Shown here one piece after another: positions 55,701 through 64,000 of a stretch of 64,000 bases of DNA. The DNA comes from Anaspis maculata (lineage: Eukaryota > Arthropoda > Insecta > Coleoptera > Scraptiidae). The stretch lies in the NCBI GenBank assembly GCA_949128115.1, contig OX421961.1:51756171-51820170 (forward strand), in the 5' to 3' direction. Position numbers and translations under genes: made by a program. Numbering within the stretch: position 1 is the first letter of the stretch; the number at the start of each line of letters is the position of its first letter. The notes beneath the pieces were generated by a model, which ran no database searches, had not been told where the DNA came from, and saw only the letters and a program-made list of their open reading frames with translations.

Positions 55701-56240
55701 AGGATACGACACTGGAACAGATTAATGTTCAATTGTTACAGCTTTAGGGTGCAGTAAATCAATATTGGCTTTCGTATAAACACCCGACTATTTACATGGT
55801 TTTACGCAATTTAGCGTGATGAAAGGGGCGCCGATCATTCCGTTTAGATGAGTGAACCAATCCCTCCTCCCCCAAATTGCTCATCGTTCAGCGGAACTCA
55901 CCCAGAAGTCCTTGTCATGATTGACGAGGTCTTCGAAAGGGATACTGCAGTTGGCAACAAAGACGTCGGGTGGTATTGCCGCGTCGTGAAAGATGGTTAG
56001 CGTCAACGTCTTGGCATTGGCGACGCTTTGCTCAAAGTATTCGTTCCAGACAGGATCGAGCGTCTTTGGTTTGGTGGTCGACTGGCCAATATGAGTGTCG
56101 TCCACGTCTATGGTGATGTATGGGTCCATGAGCTGCTGATCGTCCGTCTTTCCGAACGTCATGTTGAGTCGTCTGGAACAGTCCGTTGGCCGCAGCTCCT
56201 GGGCCTCGCATATCTTTATGCGGACGCCGCCCGAGAACAT
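43617..56240 (-). CDS. Pkc98E: Novel protein kinase C, epsilon type, copy 2 (spliced, 9 coding exons, 695 aa)
   Basis: Paralogue of copy 1 with the same nine-exon structure. Exons in transcription order: 56240-55902, 52590-52536, 52467-52311, 52246-52212, 45358-45288, 45215-44984, 44924-44218, 44160-43834, 43781-43617. Domains: C2 1-113, pseudosubstrate with Ala152, C1A from H163, C1B in 220-296, linker 297-357, kinase with GKGSFG 367-372, Lys389, Asp484, DFG Asp502, activation-loop Thr518. The turn-motif site is Ser662 (Thr in copy 1) and the hydrophobic-motif site is Ser681. C1 and kinase domains are nearly identical to copy 1. The linker is Ser/Asn-rich and clearly different, and third codon positions differ often, so the duplication is not very recent. 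Intron 4 (6.9 kb) and intron 1 (3.3 kb) are filled with repeats. Both copies look functional. Confidence 0.95.
43834..44160 (-). CDS. Pkc98E: PKC copy 2, coding exon 8: kinase C-lobe
   Basis: 327 nt. Contains [31 protein letters not shown] and KRLGCV. Donor GTAAGT follows PRI. Confidence 0.95.
44218..44924 (-). CDS. Pkc98E: PKC copy 2, coding exon 7: linker and kinase N-lobe to APE
   Basis: 707 nt, residues 297-532. The linker is eight codons shorter than in copy 1 and has a Ser run. The kinase motifs are intact. The donor after APEILQ is GTGCTC, a weak site (see the finding on the 57-nt intron). Confidence 0.95.
44984..45215 (-). CDS. Pkc98E: PKC copy 2, coding exon 6: C1B domain
   Basis: 232 nt. 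The complete C1B zinc finger ([17 protein letters not shown] to NNCG) differs from copy 1 at only five residues. Confidence 0.95.
45288..45358 (-). CDS. Pkc98E: PKC copy 2, coding exon 5: end of C1A
   Basis: 71 nt, encoding [19 protein letters not shown] and LKDE. The same length and phases as copy 1 exon 5. Confidence 0.93.
45628..45744. mobile_element. 117-bp MITE with TTA flanks in PKC copy 2 intron 4
   Basis: TAGCTGTATTACACTACACA at the left, its complement at the right, TTA on both sides. Arms match for about 30 bp. Confidence 0.75.
45760..46955. other. PKC copy 2 intron 4 segment, nothing recognised
   Basis: AT-rich intron sequence without open frames of note or repeat termini. Confidence 0.4.
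47465..47562. repeat. Strong hairpin
   Basis: GAGCATTTTGCTCTTGCTCC and CAAACGAAGTAGAGCAAAAA flank TTGTGCTAGGAGTTGCTA and its complement; stem of about 40 bp with a short loop. Confidence 0.8.
49080..49595 (+). pseudogene. Tc1/mariner-superfamily transposase remnant, split by a MITE
   Basis: FQQDGAPPH before 49134 carries the second catalytic Asp. After the MITE the frame continues [20 protein letters not shown], then [20 protein letters not shown], the third catalytic region, to a stop at 49595. The N-terminal half is absent. Confidence 0.8.
49135..49267. mobile_element. 133-bp palindromic MITE inserted in the transposase remnant
   Basis: TAACGCCGGGTTGCTCACTT at the left, its near-complement at the right, with AACCAAACCAAGTTTAA in the arms. 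It separates PPH from LVSQWL in the transposase. Confidence 0.8.
49833..49955 (-). mobile_element. Possible tRNA-derived SINE fragment
   Basis: On the minus strand CCGGGTTCGAATCCCGG forms a tRNA T-arm with a box B (GGTTCGAATCC), followed by AT-rich sequence. It interrupts the right arm of element C relative to the left arm. No box A or acceptor stem, so not a tRNA gene. Confidence 0.45.
50590..50680 (+). repeat. Three tandem 29-bp units
   Basis: ACTAAAGGTTGCCATGGCGC plus CTCCTT repeated three times with single-base changes. Confidence 0.9.
51058..51214. mobile_element. 157-bp palindromic MITE in the Tc1-like remnant
   Basis: GTTTTAAATTTCCTC at the left and GGGGTATTAAAAC at the right; arms share ATCAATCACT and AAAAGTAGACCC with their complements. 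Confidence 0.65.
51284..51600 (+). pseudogene. Tc1-family transposase fragment
   Basis: Reads [42 protein letters not shown] and, after a shift, [20 protein letters not shown]. In the family FTDESRF carries a catalytic Asp. Here it is Gly, and frames are broken. Confidence 0.8.
52212..52246 (-). CDS. Pkc98E: PKC copy 2, coding exon 4: 35-nt microexon in C1A
   Basis: Encodes [11 protein letters not shown] with split Trp and Val codons at the edges. Acceptor CTCCAG and donor GTACTG. One codon longer than the copy 1 microexon. Confidence 0.9.
52311..52467 (-). CDS. Pkc98E: PKC copy 2, coding exon 3: pseudosubstrate and first half of C1A
   Basis: 157 nt. Contains [17 protein letters not shown] followed by [18 protein letters not shown]. 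The pseudosubstrate core is identical to copy 1, so autoinhibition should be the same. Confidence 0.95.
52536..52590 (-). CDS. Pkc98E: PKC copy 2, coding exon 2: end of C2
   Basis: 55 nt, encoding [18 protein letters not shown] plus one base of the next Gly. Acceptor TTTTTCAG and donor GTAAAT are visible. Short of ORF-calling length. Confidence 0.92.
52735..54475. repeat. Repeat X, copy 5 (diverged and interrupted) in PKC copy 2 intron 1
   Basis: Landmarks CTTGACTAGTAATATGTCAT, CATTTGTCATAATGTC, CTGCAAATTTCTACTTTTTATC and GGTTCTTAATTAT recur in X order. A GC-rich block at 53375-53690 is absent from other copies. Confidence 0.6.
53375..53690. other. GC-rich insertion of unknown identity in repeat X copy 5
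   Basis: About 315 bp beginning ACCCGGCCGGTAGCGCGG and ending CCCCGCCCACCGCC, clearly GC-richer than its surroundings. It has no domain, tRNA box or terminal repeat that I can assign. Confidence 0.5.
54527..55054. mobile_element. CAGGGTG element B, short copy, TA duplication
   Basis: CAGGGTGTCCGTTTTTCGAG at the left and its complement at the right, TA on both sides. Arms share GCTAAGCATGGGTATCTCGC. Interior AT-rich, non-coding. 528 bp. Confidence 0.85.
55148..55555. mobile_element. Foldback element E, CAGxGTG-like termini, TA duplication
   Basis: CAGTGGTTTTAATGAAAACG at the left and GTTTTTATTGAAACACCCTG at the right, TA on both sides. TCTCGGTAAATTTTC-type and GACATCTTTTGACGTG arms match inversely. 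408 bp. Confidence 0.75.
55902..56240 (-). CDS. Pkc98E: PKC copy 2, coding exon 1: C2 domain
   Basis: 113 codons, phase 0. Starts [18 protein letters not shown] and ends NHDKDFW before donor GTGAGT. The ATG at 56240 aligns with the copy 1 start. Reading further upstream would need a TTG start, so I use this ATG. Confidence 0.95.
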
Positions 56241-56640
56241 CGCGCTCAACAGACAACGGGTACAGACAACGAACAACCACCTAAACCGACGCCGACATTA
56301 GCGCATCAGGGACGCCAGATATTACGACGACGCGATATGGACGACACAACGATGGATTGTTAAAATCGAGTTGACAGCCACGAAAATTGGTCTCGGGTCG
56401 CTCTATCCCGATCCGATCCCGACAGTCGTTCAAAACCCCTCCCACAATTCCCTGTTTTGCTTTCCCGATAATAGATCCGATGCGCCGTCGTACAAGGAGC
56501 GTACAAAAAGTCCGACGCCGACGTCGAATTCCTACGATACCTACCTACCGAACCATGCGGCGGCATGCAGTGGCATCAGCAGGTCCGGTTGGCTCAAATC
56601 GGTTTGTTTCCCATATCTCCTAATTTTAATTAATCGACCC
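56241..56640 (-). promoter_or_regulatory. GC-rich leader / probable promoter region of PKC copy 2
   Basis: CG-rich sequence (cgacgccgacgtcg-like stretches) directly upstream of the copy 2 ATG, in the same relative place as the GC-rich leader of copy 1. There is no obvious long alignment between the two leaders. Confidence 0.4.
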
Positions 56641-56699
56641 TTTGTAAATCAAATCAATATGTCTGAGGAATACTTGGGGTAGACATAATGTGTATCTAG

Positions 56700-58220
56700 C
56701 ATCAGTAAACCAGTAAACCAAATAAACATAACAGAGCTACTAAATTCAATCGTCTGAATCTTCTTCCAGACCTGTTATGATTCTAGTTTTTTATATCGGG
56801 TTTATTTTGTCACTGATGATCGTACTTCGATATTTACGTAGGTATAGCGCGTTAGGCGCATCCAAAATCTTTTGGGTACCTTTTGGCATACTTTTGGTCT
56901 ACCTTACCTACCTACACTATTTACTATTATGTACTATTACTTCTATGAACTCTTTTTGTCTTTTGTGATAGAGACGGCAAAATATAGATCTACAAGTGAA
57001 AAACGCGTGTGGGTAATGTTTGCACGAGTAAATAATAATCAAACAAAATAAACAATAATAGGCGTTATGCCAGCGTGATGGGCTCGATCGATCACTTTCA
57101 CCTTTCACCATCACCCTAGTAGGTCCCTATTTCATTCGTCGCTACTACTCTTATTGTCATATCCGAAGTTTATTATTATCAGGTTAGAAGCCCTATTATA
57201 GTAACTTTACCCAATCCTATTGAATAATGCACGCATTATCACACGCATACTTGCCTGCATTTTTCAATAAGACTGGATAAACAATAGTATTCTACTTGAG
57301 GGTAATAACAATTACTCATTCGGATGCTTTACGACACTCGCCAAGGCTCGTGTCGGCAAACTGCATCCTCATGAGTGAAAAGCAATCATAACCAACCTGC
57401 TTGTTAAATAATATACTAATCAATGATATACCTACCAACCTTTATTGATTCAGTCAGAGTCATCAGGTCAGCCCAAGGTAAGTACCCAAAGTACCTACGA
57501 TTCTTCACACTTGAAACCAGTCCATCTTTCCACCTTGCGGTGTGTTTAATAGGAAGCCTCGCTCAGAAAATGGATTTACTTCGCAGCAGTCATTCATTTT
57601 GGTTTTTGGTGTATGTATTACATACTACAGAAAGTATAATTACATAATATATAAGACACATGCACATATCATTACCGATTGTTTTGTTGTTATCCTGGAA
57701 ACTCCTAAAAAGTTGGTTGACAAAAAAATATTTGCTCTAAAACTACGGTGAAACAAAATATACTTGTCAAATATCGCCTGAGATGAAATGGTCATTTATG
57801 CAAAAAGTAAGAAACCGAAAGTAGGTACCTAAAAATTATATGCAACACGTAAGAAATATACGGATGATTATTATTTACACTAAATTTTAAAGTTTGAGAG
57901 ACATGATGAACAAAGCATGTCCGAAATAGGTCCTTTTCGATGTAGAAATTAGCTGTGAATAGTTTCATCTCCATCATACCTATTTAAGTTAACACCATTG
58001 CACCGTTAAGGGCGGCCTTCGCCCCATAATTCGACTAGCCTGAACGGGTGCCTTGTTTTTTTCTTTGCAAAGAGCAAATATCTGATTATTTCTGTAAAAG
58101 CTCAACCTCGAGCTCAACTTTATATGAAAAATGCCCACCTCAGTAGTGTTAATGTAGTGCATGTTGCACACTAAATATAAGTGGCATGCGTGCACCAGCA
58201 CCACTTCTTTATAGTTGTTG
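56700..58220. other. Upstream of PKC copy 2, nothing recognised
   Basis: AT-rich with several taccta runs. No domain or repeat terminus. Confidence 0.4.
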
Positions 58221-58228
58221 ATTGCGTC

Positions 58229-58522
58229 AGAAAAAAAAACTATCGCGACCGACCGAATGAAGACCCGTTACGACTTGAAGGCGAACTCCACGGGATTTCA
58301 GGCTGGTAACCTGGTCTAATTGTACAATCCCCAACGCAAGAAGGGAAGGTCTCCGAAGTTGCATCCGTCGTGGGAAGGACCGTACACAGTAGACAAGAGG
58401 ATCAATGACGTCGTGTACAGAATCCAGCGAGCCCCGAGAGCCAAGATGAAAGTTGTCCACCTTGATCGCCTTGCACGTTACTCCGGGAGTAACGATGAGC
58501 CTATTCGGGACAAACAGGCTTA
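58229..58522 (+). pseudogene. Gypsy-type retrotransposon integrase C-terminus
   Basis: Reads KTRYDLKANSTGFQAGNLV, a stop where Trp is expected, then LYNPQRKKGRSPKL, PSWEGPYTV (the GPY/F module), INDVVYRIQ and MKVVHLDRLARY to a stop at 58522. This is the end of the pol polyprotein. The rest of the element is missing upstream. Confidence 0.85.
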
Positions 58523-60299
58523 AGAGGAGGGGGGCAGTATTACGAGCGGCGATCCCGAACATATTGGTAAACACTCGATCTTTCTGGATCCTTCCATCCA
58601 TTAGATCGCAGTGTAGAAGTCTGGAGCGATCTGGTGCATTCCAGAGCGTCCGTGTATGTAAAACTGAAGGGAGACTTCAATGCTCCTCCGCTCCAGAACC
58701 CGCCAGAATTATACGGGTAACGTGTGTGATTATTCAGGAATGGTCTAGAAATCGCATATGCCGGGCCTCTATGGAATTTGCTGGAAGTAGACAGAAAGTT
58801 CGGGAACACTATTCGGAGGTCTTATACAGGGTGTTTCAGGGATGATAGCAAAAAATTTAACTGCGGGTAGATCACGTCAAAATATGACGAAAACCTATAT
58901 GTATATCATTTTGCAAAGTTTGGCCTAATAACGAAGATACAGCCCTCCAAAGTTCACTTTTTACGGATTTCAAAAATTTGTAGCCCAGGAACGTTTCGAC
59001 AAAGGACCCCGCACAAAAAGTAGGCAAAAGTGGTCTCGGTGAATTTGGCTGAAAATTGGCAGACTTGTAGATCTTTACTTTCTGATCGAATACTCAAAAT
59101 TACAGTTACTTTCTATGTACAGTTTTCCAGCTATACAGGGATTTGTACAGGATGTGCGGAAAATTTGAACCTCTTCGGGGGCTTACTTTTTGTGATAATT
59201 TCAAGGTTGAAAAGTTTATCCAAGAGAGTTTTTTACAAAGAAATCAAATCTCTCCTCAGGAATTTTTTATATCTCACAGTATACAGGGTGTGCTTTTTTT
59301 TCAATTTTCAACAACGATTTTTTTATCGACAGTGAATTGGATATCTCTTTAGCCCATTTTCCTTGGAAATGGCACTCATATGGCCAGTTTGTCTGTCTGT
59401 CTGTTTGTCTGTGTGTCTGCCTGAGTGTCAATTTTAATTGAGTATGTATCGATTTTTCCATCGACAGATGATCGAGTTTTTTCTGATTAACAAAATAAAT
59501 ACTTTTTAGCCTCATTTATTCATCATTTATTATCATTGTAGCCTCATTCAGCTACAACCCGTCAAAAAATTGGTGAAACTATATAATCGCAAGAATTTTG
59601 TGTTGAGCAAATACATTTTGTTGTCAGGTGTGAATAAAACATTATACATCAAACAAAAAAAAAAAGGTAGATAGTTTGCTTTTTGAACCAATAAGAAAAG
59701 TAGAAAAATGGTTATATCGCTTTCATACGATCAATTTCCTGGGATATCAGAAACCAAGTTATCTACATGGTGTATTCTTAAAAGTACCTAAATATTCGTA
59801 CTATCTGGAGCAACAATCAACACGAGTTTGACTATAAAGTTGGCGACTTTTATGTCGCTGAAATGTGTATCTATATTTGTTCGATAGGTAAGGCCTAGAT
59901 AGCAACACAGTCATGAAGTCCAGTCTCAAAATAATAATGTTTATACGAGACAAGAGTAACTTCCAGTTTCATGAAAATCGTTCCACGAGTAAAAGATTTC
60001 AATGGCCAGATGGCGGAGCAACTATACCACCCAGCCATTGGCCATCATTGGAGACATAAACTTCTATTCGTCGGGAAAGTTACAGATATCTACGTTTATT
60101 CCTCGAAGAAGAGTTCACCTTATTATTGTAGAGAAAAACTTTGGTTTTTGATGATAATAATAATAATAACTATGTATGGATTTGTTCACATTAGCCCTTG
60201 GCCACCCTTGAATACATGAGCTATCCACTGGAAGACGTTTCAGGGCTCTAGCTTTATTCCCCAAAGAGAAGTACAACTTTTTAGTTTATACACGGAAAG

Positions 60300-60361
60300 A
60301 CAAACAGACAGACAGACACACAGACAGACAGACACACACACAGACAGACAGACAGACAAAC
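60300..60361. repeat. (GACA)n microsatellite
   Basis: GACAGACAGACACACAGACA-type run. A shorter complementary TGTCTGTC run lies at about 59386-59425 in the opposite arm. Confidence 0.9.
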
Positions 60362-60744
60362 TGGCTATATAAGTGTCATTTCCAAGGAAAATGCGGTTAA
60401 AAGATAACCAATCGATTGTCGATAAAAAAATCGTTGTTGAAAATTGAAAAAAAGCACACCCTGTATACCGTGAGATATAGGAAGTTCCAGAGTAGAGATT
60501 TGATTTTTATGTGAAAAACTGTTTCGGATAAGTTCTTCAACCTTCAAATCATCACAAAAACTGGGCCCCCAAAGGGGTTCAAATTTTCCGCACATCCTGT
60601 ACAAATCCCTGTATAGTTCGAAAACTGTACATAGAAAGTAACTCTAATTTTGGGTATTCGATCAGAAAGTGAAGATGTACAAGTATGCCAATTTTCAGCC
60701 AAATTCACCGAGACCACTTTTGCCTACTTTTTGTGCGGGGTCCT

Positions 60745-60980
60745 TTAGCTTTTATTCAGCATAAGCTGATTTTTCATAATCGTCTATCAACCTGCCAAAT
60801 TTGGAGAGCATCCAATCAGTGGCGTAGAAGTTATGAGGGGTCACCTTAAGTCAACTTTTCTTCGGATGCTTCTAAATTATTGACCCTCATAACTCCTACA
60901 CCACTGGTTGGATTCTTTCCAAATTTGGCAGGTTGATAGATACGTATGACAGATCAGTTTTTGCTAAATTAAAGCTAAAT
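60745..60980. mobile_element. Foldback insertion in the right arm of element A
   Basis: Sits between GGGGTCCTTT and GTCGAAACG, which are adjacent in the left arm. Its own arms share CTATCAACCTGCCAAATTTG and AGTTATGAGGGTCA inversely. Confidence 0.7.
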
Positions 60981-61082
60981 TTGTCGAAACGTTCCCGAGT
61001 TACAAATTTTTGAAATCCGAAAAAAGTGAACTTTGGGGGGGCTGTATCTTCGTCATTAGGCCGAACTTTGCAAAATGGTATA

Positions 61083-61996
61083 CAGGGTGCCCGTTTTTCG
61101 AGGCTAAGCATGGGTATCTCGCTTATGTTTAGAGATACAGAGTCGGTTAAATTAGAAAAAAGTTGCGAATTTTCATGACGATCAATGATCCAAAAAGATA
61201 TTTGACTTGTCAGTTTTAGTTTTTGAGATATCGAGAAAAAACAGAAATTTGTAATTTTTGTTTTAATTTTTTATTTGAAAAACGGTTGGAGGTAGCCTTT
61301 TCTAATCAAGACATTGTGAAGGCACTTTTCCAAAGGGTATTCAATGTTGTCAAAATCTTCATTCTAGCTTCAAAAACAAGCGAGAAATGACATTCAACTT
61401 TTTTTTCTCTTATGGGCGCCATATTGAATTTTGACATTTTTGGATACAATATTTTTTCTGGTTACAACGATGTGTCACATGTCACTGATAAATTCATGCT
61501 TTTGAGCAAAAAAATTTTTTATTTTTCAAAGAGTGCTTTGGAAACAAAATCGGCACCGACAATAAAAAAAACGTAAATGTTAAACATTTATTCAACAGTG
61601 ACATGTGGCACATCGTTGTAACCAGAAAAGAATACCGTATTAAAAAATATTAAAATCCAATATGGCGCCCATTAGAGAAAAAAGTTGAATGTCGTATCTC
61701 GGTTGCTTTGTAAGCTAGAAAAAAGATTTTGGCAGCTTTGAATTCTCCTTGAAAAAGTGCCCTGACAATGTCTAGATTAGAAAAGGCCACCTTCAACCGT
61801 TTTTAACAAAAAATGAAAACAAAAATTCAAGTTCTTGTTTTTTCACGATATCTCAAAAACTAAAATCGATACGTCAAATATCTTTTTGGATCATTGATCG
61901 TCATGAAAATGCGCAGCTTTTTCCTAATACAACCGACTTTGTATCTCTCAAGATAAGCGAGATACCCATGCTTAGCCTCGAAAAACGGACACCCTG
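61083..61996. mobile_element. CAGGGTG element B, long copy nested in element A
   Basis: CAGGGTGCCCGTTTTTCGAG and its complement, TA on both sides. Splits the arm of A between TTTGCAAAATGGTATA and GGTTTTCGTCATA. 914 bp. Confidence 0.85.
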
Positions 61997-62276
61997 TATA
62001 GGTTTTCGTCATATTTTGACGAGATCTACCCACAGTTAAGTTTTTTGCTATCATCCCTGAAACACCCTGTATAAGGCATCAGCCGGCAGCTCGCGGCAGT
62101 ATTGAATTGGAATGCGAAGTGGTAACGAGTGCGAAACAAGCGAAGTACCTGCGATATAATTCCAAGTAGATAATTGTTGGCGTGTATTTATTGTAGTAGT
62201 ACGCAGCAATAAACGGTGTGTGTTTTAAATTGATCGTCTCAATTATATCCGAACCCGTACGCGAGATATCGTAACA

Positions 62277-64000
62277 CTATCTAAAAAACTACAAGTCCTA
62301 AATCAAAATTTTTTGTTTAAAAAAATTCTCCAATACTTTGATCTCATTTGCTTCGCTGGTTGTATATAGAAAATTGGGAAAACAAAAAAGTCCCTCGCTG
62401 TCTGAAAATCATGATGCATTCATGCCGATGAAAATGTCTATAAACCGAGCTATAAACTAAATAAATAAATAAAACAAACCTTTGTTTCTCAATCGCTGTC
62501 ACACTGTAACAAAGGCCCGGATATGTACTTCAATTTAAAAAAAAAATTAAGCACATAGCTTCATTAGATCGGAAGATACAAATGATGTAAAGGTAGGCAT
62601 ATGTGTATTTTCTCTATTTCAGATGAATTTCGCGACTTGTGCATTTTTTATTGTTGTTAAAGATTGTTTATATTTGACCGATCATCTTTAAACGTCGTCA
62701 GTATCAACGCGCAATAGTTAAGATTCGATTAATGAAATAATGCATTATGTTCAGTTCAACCGTTCGGAAGATACGGAAGATCTAAGTGAATTTTGTTAGG
62801 AAACGAGGAACGAGGAGGAAAAAATCACGAAAAAAAAAAAGCGATCACAAATAGCCTCCGCCACTACGTCTGGCGAGGCTTAAAAAATTTTCTTTGGCAG
62901 ACCAGGAGAACCTTCTTATTTCCTCAAGAAAATGGCTAACTTACCATGTTCTGTGCCGTTCTCGACCAATCTGCGTCTGGTGCAGTGGCGGATCCAGAGG
63001 GGGGGGACTAAAGGTGGTAATTATTGCTTTTAGCTTGTCAGGATGCTTTTCCATGTTACAATAATTACTCGAGTATCTCTTCCTCCACGTCTCGCTTTAC
63101 CCAATAATATGCGACTCGCAATGTACACACGCACACAAATACCACCCAGTTTAGTGGCTTGTGGCCGGTGGACTTCTCCTATTCTCACACAAAAAGTATT
63201 AAACTACCCTAATAAACTTTCTAAAAACATGTCACAGTCACACAATACGCGCCCCCTGCGACTTGCAGAAAGCCCGCACGACAAAGCATTCACATCTGGT
63301 GTCCATTCTTATTGCTATATAACTAGTACGGACGTTAGGGGAACCAACCTTGCATTTTATCCCGATGCAAAACGCTTTTGCACGTGAGTAGTAGGTACCT
63401 ACAGGTAATTTTCAAGAAGTGGTGCCCCGATGGGACCCGCGACTGGAGTGCTTCCTAAAGAGGTCGAAGGTCCAAAAAACTACCATTTTTGAAATCATCA
63501 CTTTTTTCATACCTTTTTTGCTGGACTATATATTTTCAAGGTCGAGAAACACAATGCAATTAGTTTTCAGAAAGTGTCATGCACCAGTGGCGTACCGGAC
63601 GGCTGCGAATGAGTCGAGGTTCGATGTTTCACAAGTCTTATGGTAAACCTTAACTAACACTTTTTTTTGACATGTTTGGTATCATTTCTGGCCAAATCGC
63701 CGTTCTGATCCCAAAAATAAATATGAAATTTTGATAGAGACGTGTTTAAACCAGTTTAATCAGGAAAAACAGATTTCTTCAGCCTCAAAATTGATGTTTT
63801 GGAATTCTGCTTCCATCACTGTCCAATTAGCCCAAGAAAAATAGATTTTGACCTCAAAAAAAATACTGTAGTCGTGAGAATCACAGATTTTGTTCAGAAG
63901 TTTGTCCTCTTTCTAAATTTTTGGGTTTCAGAAAAATCCCAGCGGAGGCTTTTTTTTAGAGCTGTCAAAAATCTGAAAACTTATAATTCCGAACAATTTC
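62277..64000. other. No gene seen
   Basis: AT-rich sequence. A G-run with GTGGCGGATCCAGAGGGGG near 62985 and CAGTGGCGTACCGG near 63585 resemble hAT-type ends, but no partner ends were found. Open frames are short and without recognised domains. Confidence 0.4.

Larger units (their letters stand above)
58827..62069. mobile_element. CAGGGTG element A, 3.2 kb foldback inserted in the LTR
   Basis: CAGGGTGTTTCAGGGATGAT at the left, its complement at the right, TA on both sides. Arms of several hundred bp share TCAAAATATGACGAAAACC, AAGATACAGCCC, GGACCCCGCACAAAAAGTAG and AATTTTCCGCACATCCTG. The right arm is itself interrupted twice. Confidence 0.85.
58538..62276 (+). mobile_element. Gypsy-type 3' LTR split by a nested 3.2 kb element
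   Basis: A polypurine tract (GAGGAGGGGGGCAG) directly precedes TATTACGA, matching the complement of the end TCGTAACA at 62276 except for one base. Without the insertion (58827-62069) the LTR is about 495 bp. No upstream LTR in this window. Confidence 0.7.

Noticed and set aside
62985..63600. hAT-type element from CAGTGGCGGATCC to CAGTGGCGTACC
   Set aside because: The two tips are in direct, not inverted, orientation, and no 8-bp duplication is seen.

Overview
This is a eukaryotic, very probably insect, genomic window. It is AT-rich, has spliced genes with GT-AG introns, and is packed with transposable-element debris. The protein sequences are insect-like: an N-terminal C2 domain of the Pkc98E type and an insect-type arylalkylamine N-acetyltransferase (AANAT)-like protein. 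The many short taggtaggta / tacctacc runs are seen in several insect orders, so I do not name a species.

Three host genes are supported. Two are complete, head-to-tail duplicated novel protein kinase C genes of the epsilon type (Pkc98E-like), both on the minus strand. Copy 1 runs from the start codon at 27410 to the stop at 9202 (9 coding exons, 708 aa). Copy 2 runs from 56240 to 43617 (9 coding exons, 695 aa). Each encodes C2 - pseudosubstrate - C1A - C1B - variable linker - kinase - C-tail, all catalytic and zinc-ligand residues are intact, and exon boundaries and phases match. The third gene is a two-exon GNAT/AANAT-like acetyltransferase on the plus strand (39987-40023 joined to 41726-42447, 252 aa). 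It lies between the two kinases and converges on copy 2, with poly(A) signals of the two genes about 22 bp apart.

The rest is mostly mobile DNA. 0-7.4 kb: nested foldback elements, a hAT-type and two PIF/Harbinger-type non-autonomous elements, an R1-like LINE tail and a full copy of an unclassified repeat called X here. 9.2-27.4 kb: copy 1, whose introns hold several foldbacks, TTAA-flanked MITEs and a Jockey-type LINE with intact ORF2. 27.4-39 kb: further X copies, foldbacks, a decayed mariner and a possible THAP-domain element. 43.6-56.2 kb: copy 2, with a 3.1 kb inverted-repeat element and Tc1/mariner remnants in intron 4 and more repeats in intron 1. 58-62.3 kb: the 3' end of a Gypsy-type LTR retrotransposon, its LTR split by a 3.2 kb nested foldback stack.

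Both PKCs are expected to be diacylglycerol-responsive, Ca2+-independent kinases. They differ mainly in the linker before the kinase domain, in one C1A spacer residue, in the turn-motif phosphosite, and in a 57-nt open intron unique to copy 2. No new enzymatic or defence system was recognised. The most notable items are the duplicated kinase, the acetyltransferase first exon hidden from simple ORF calling, the recently mobile LINE, and several uncharacterised repeat families with clear termini.
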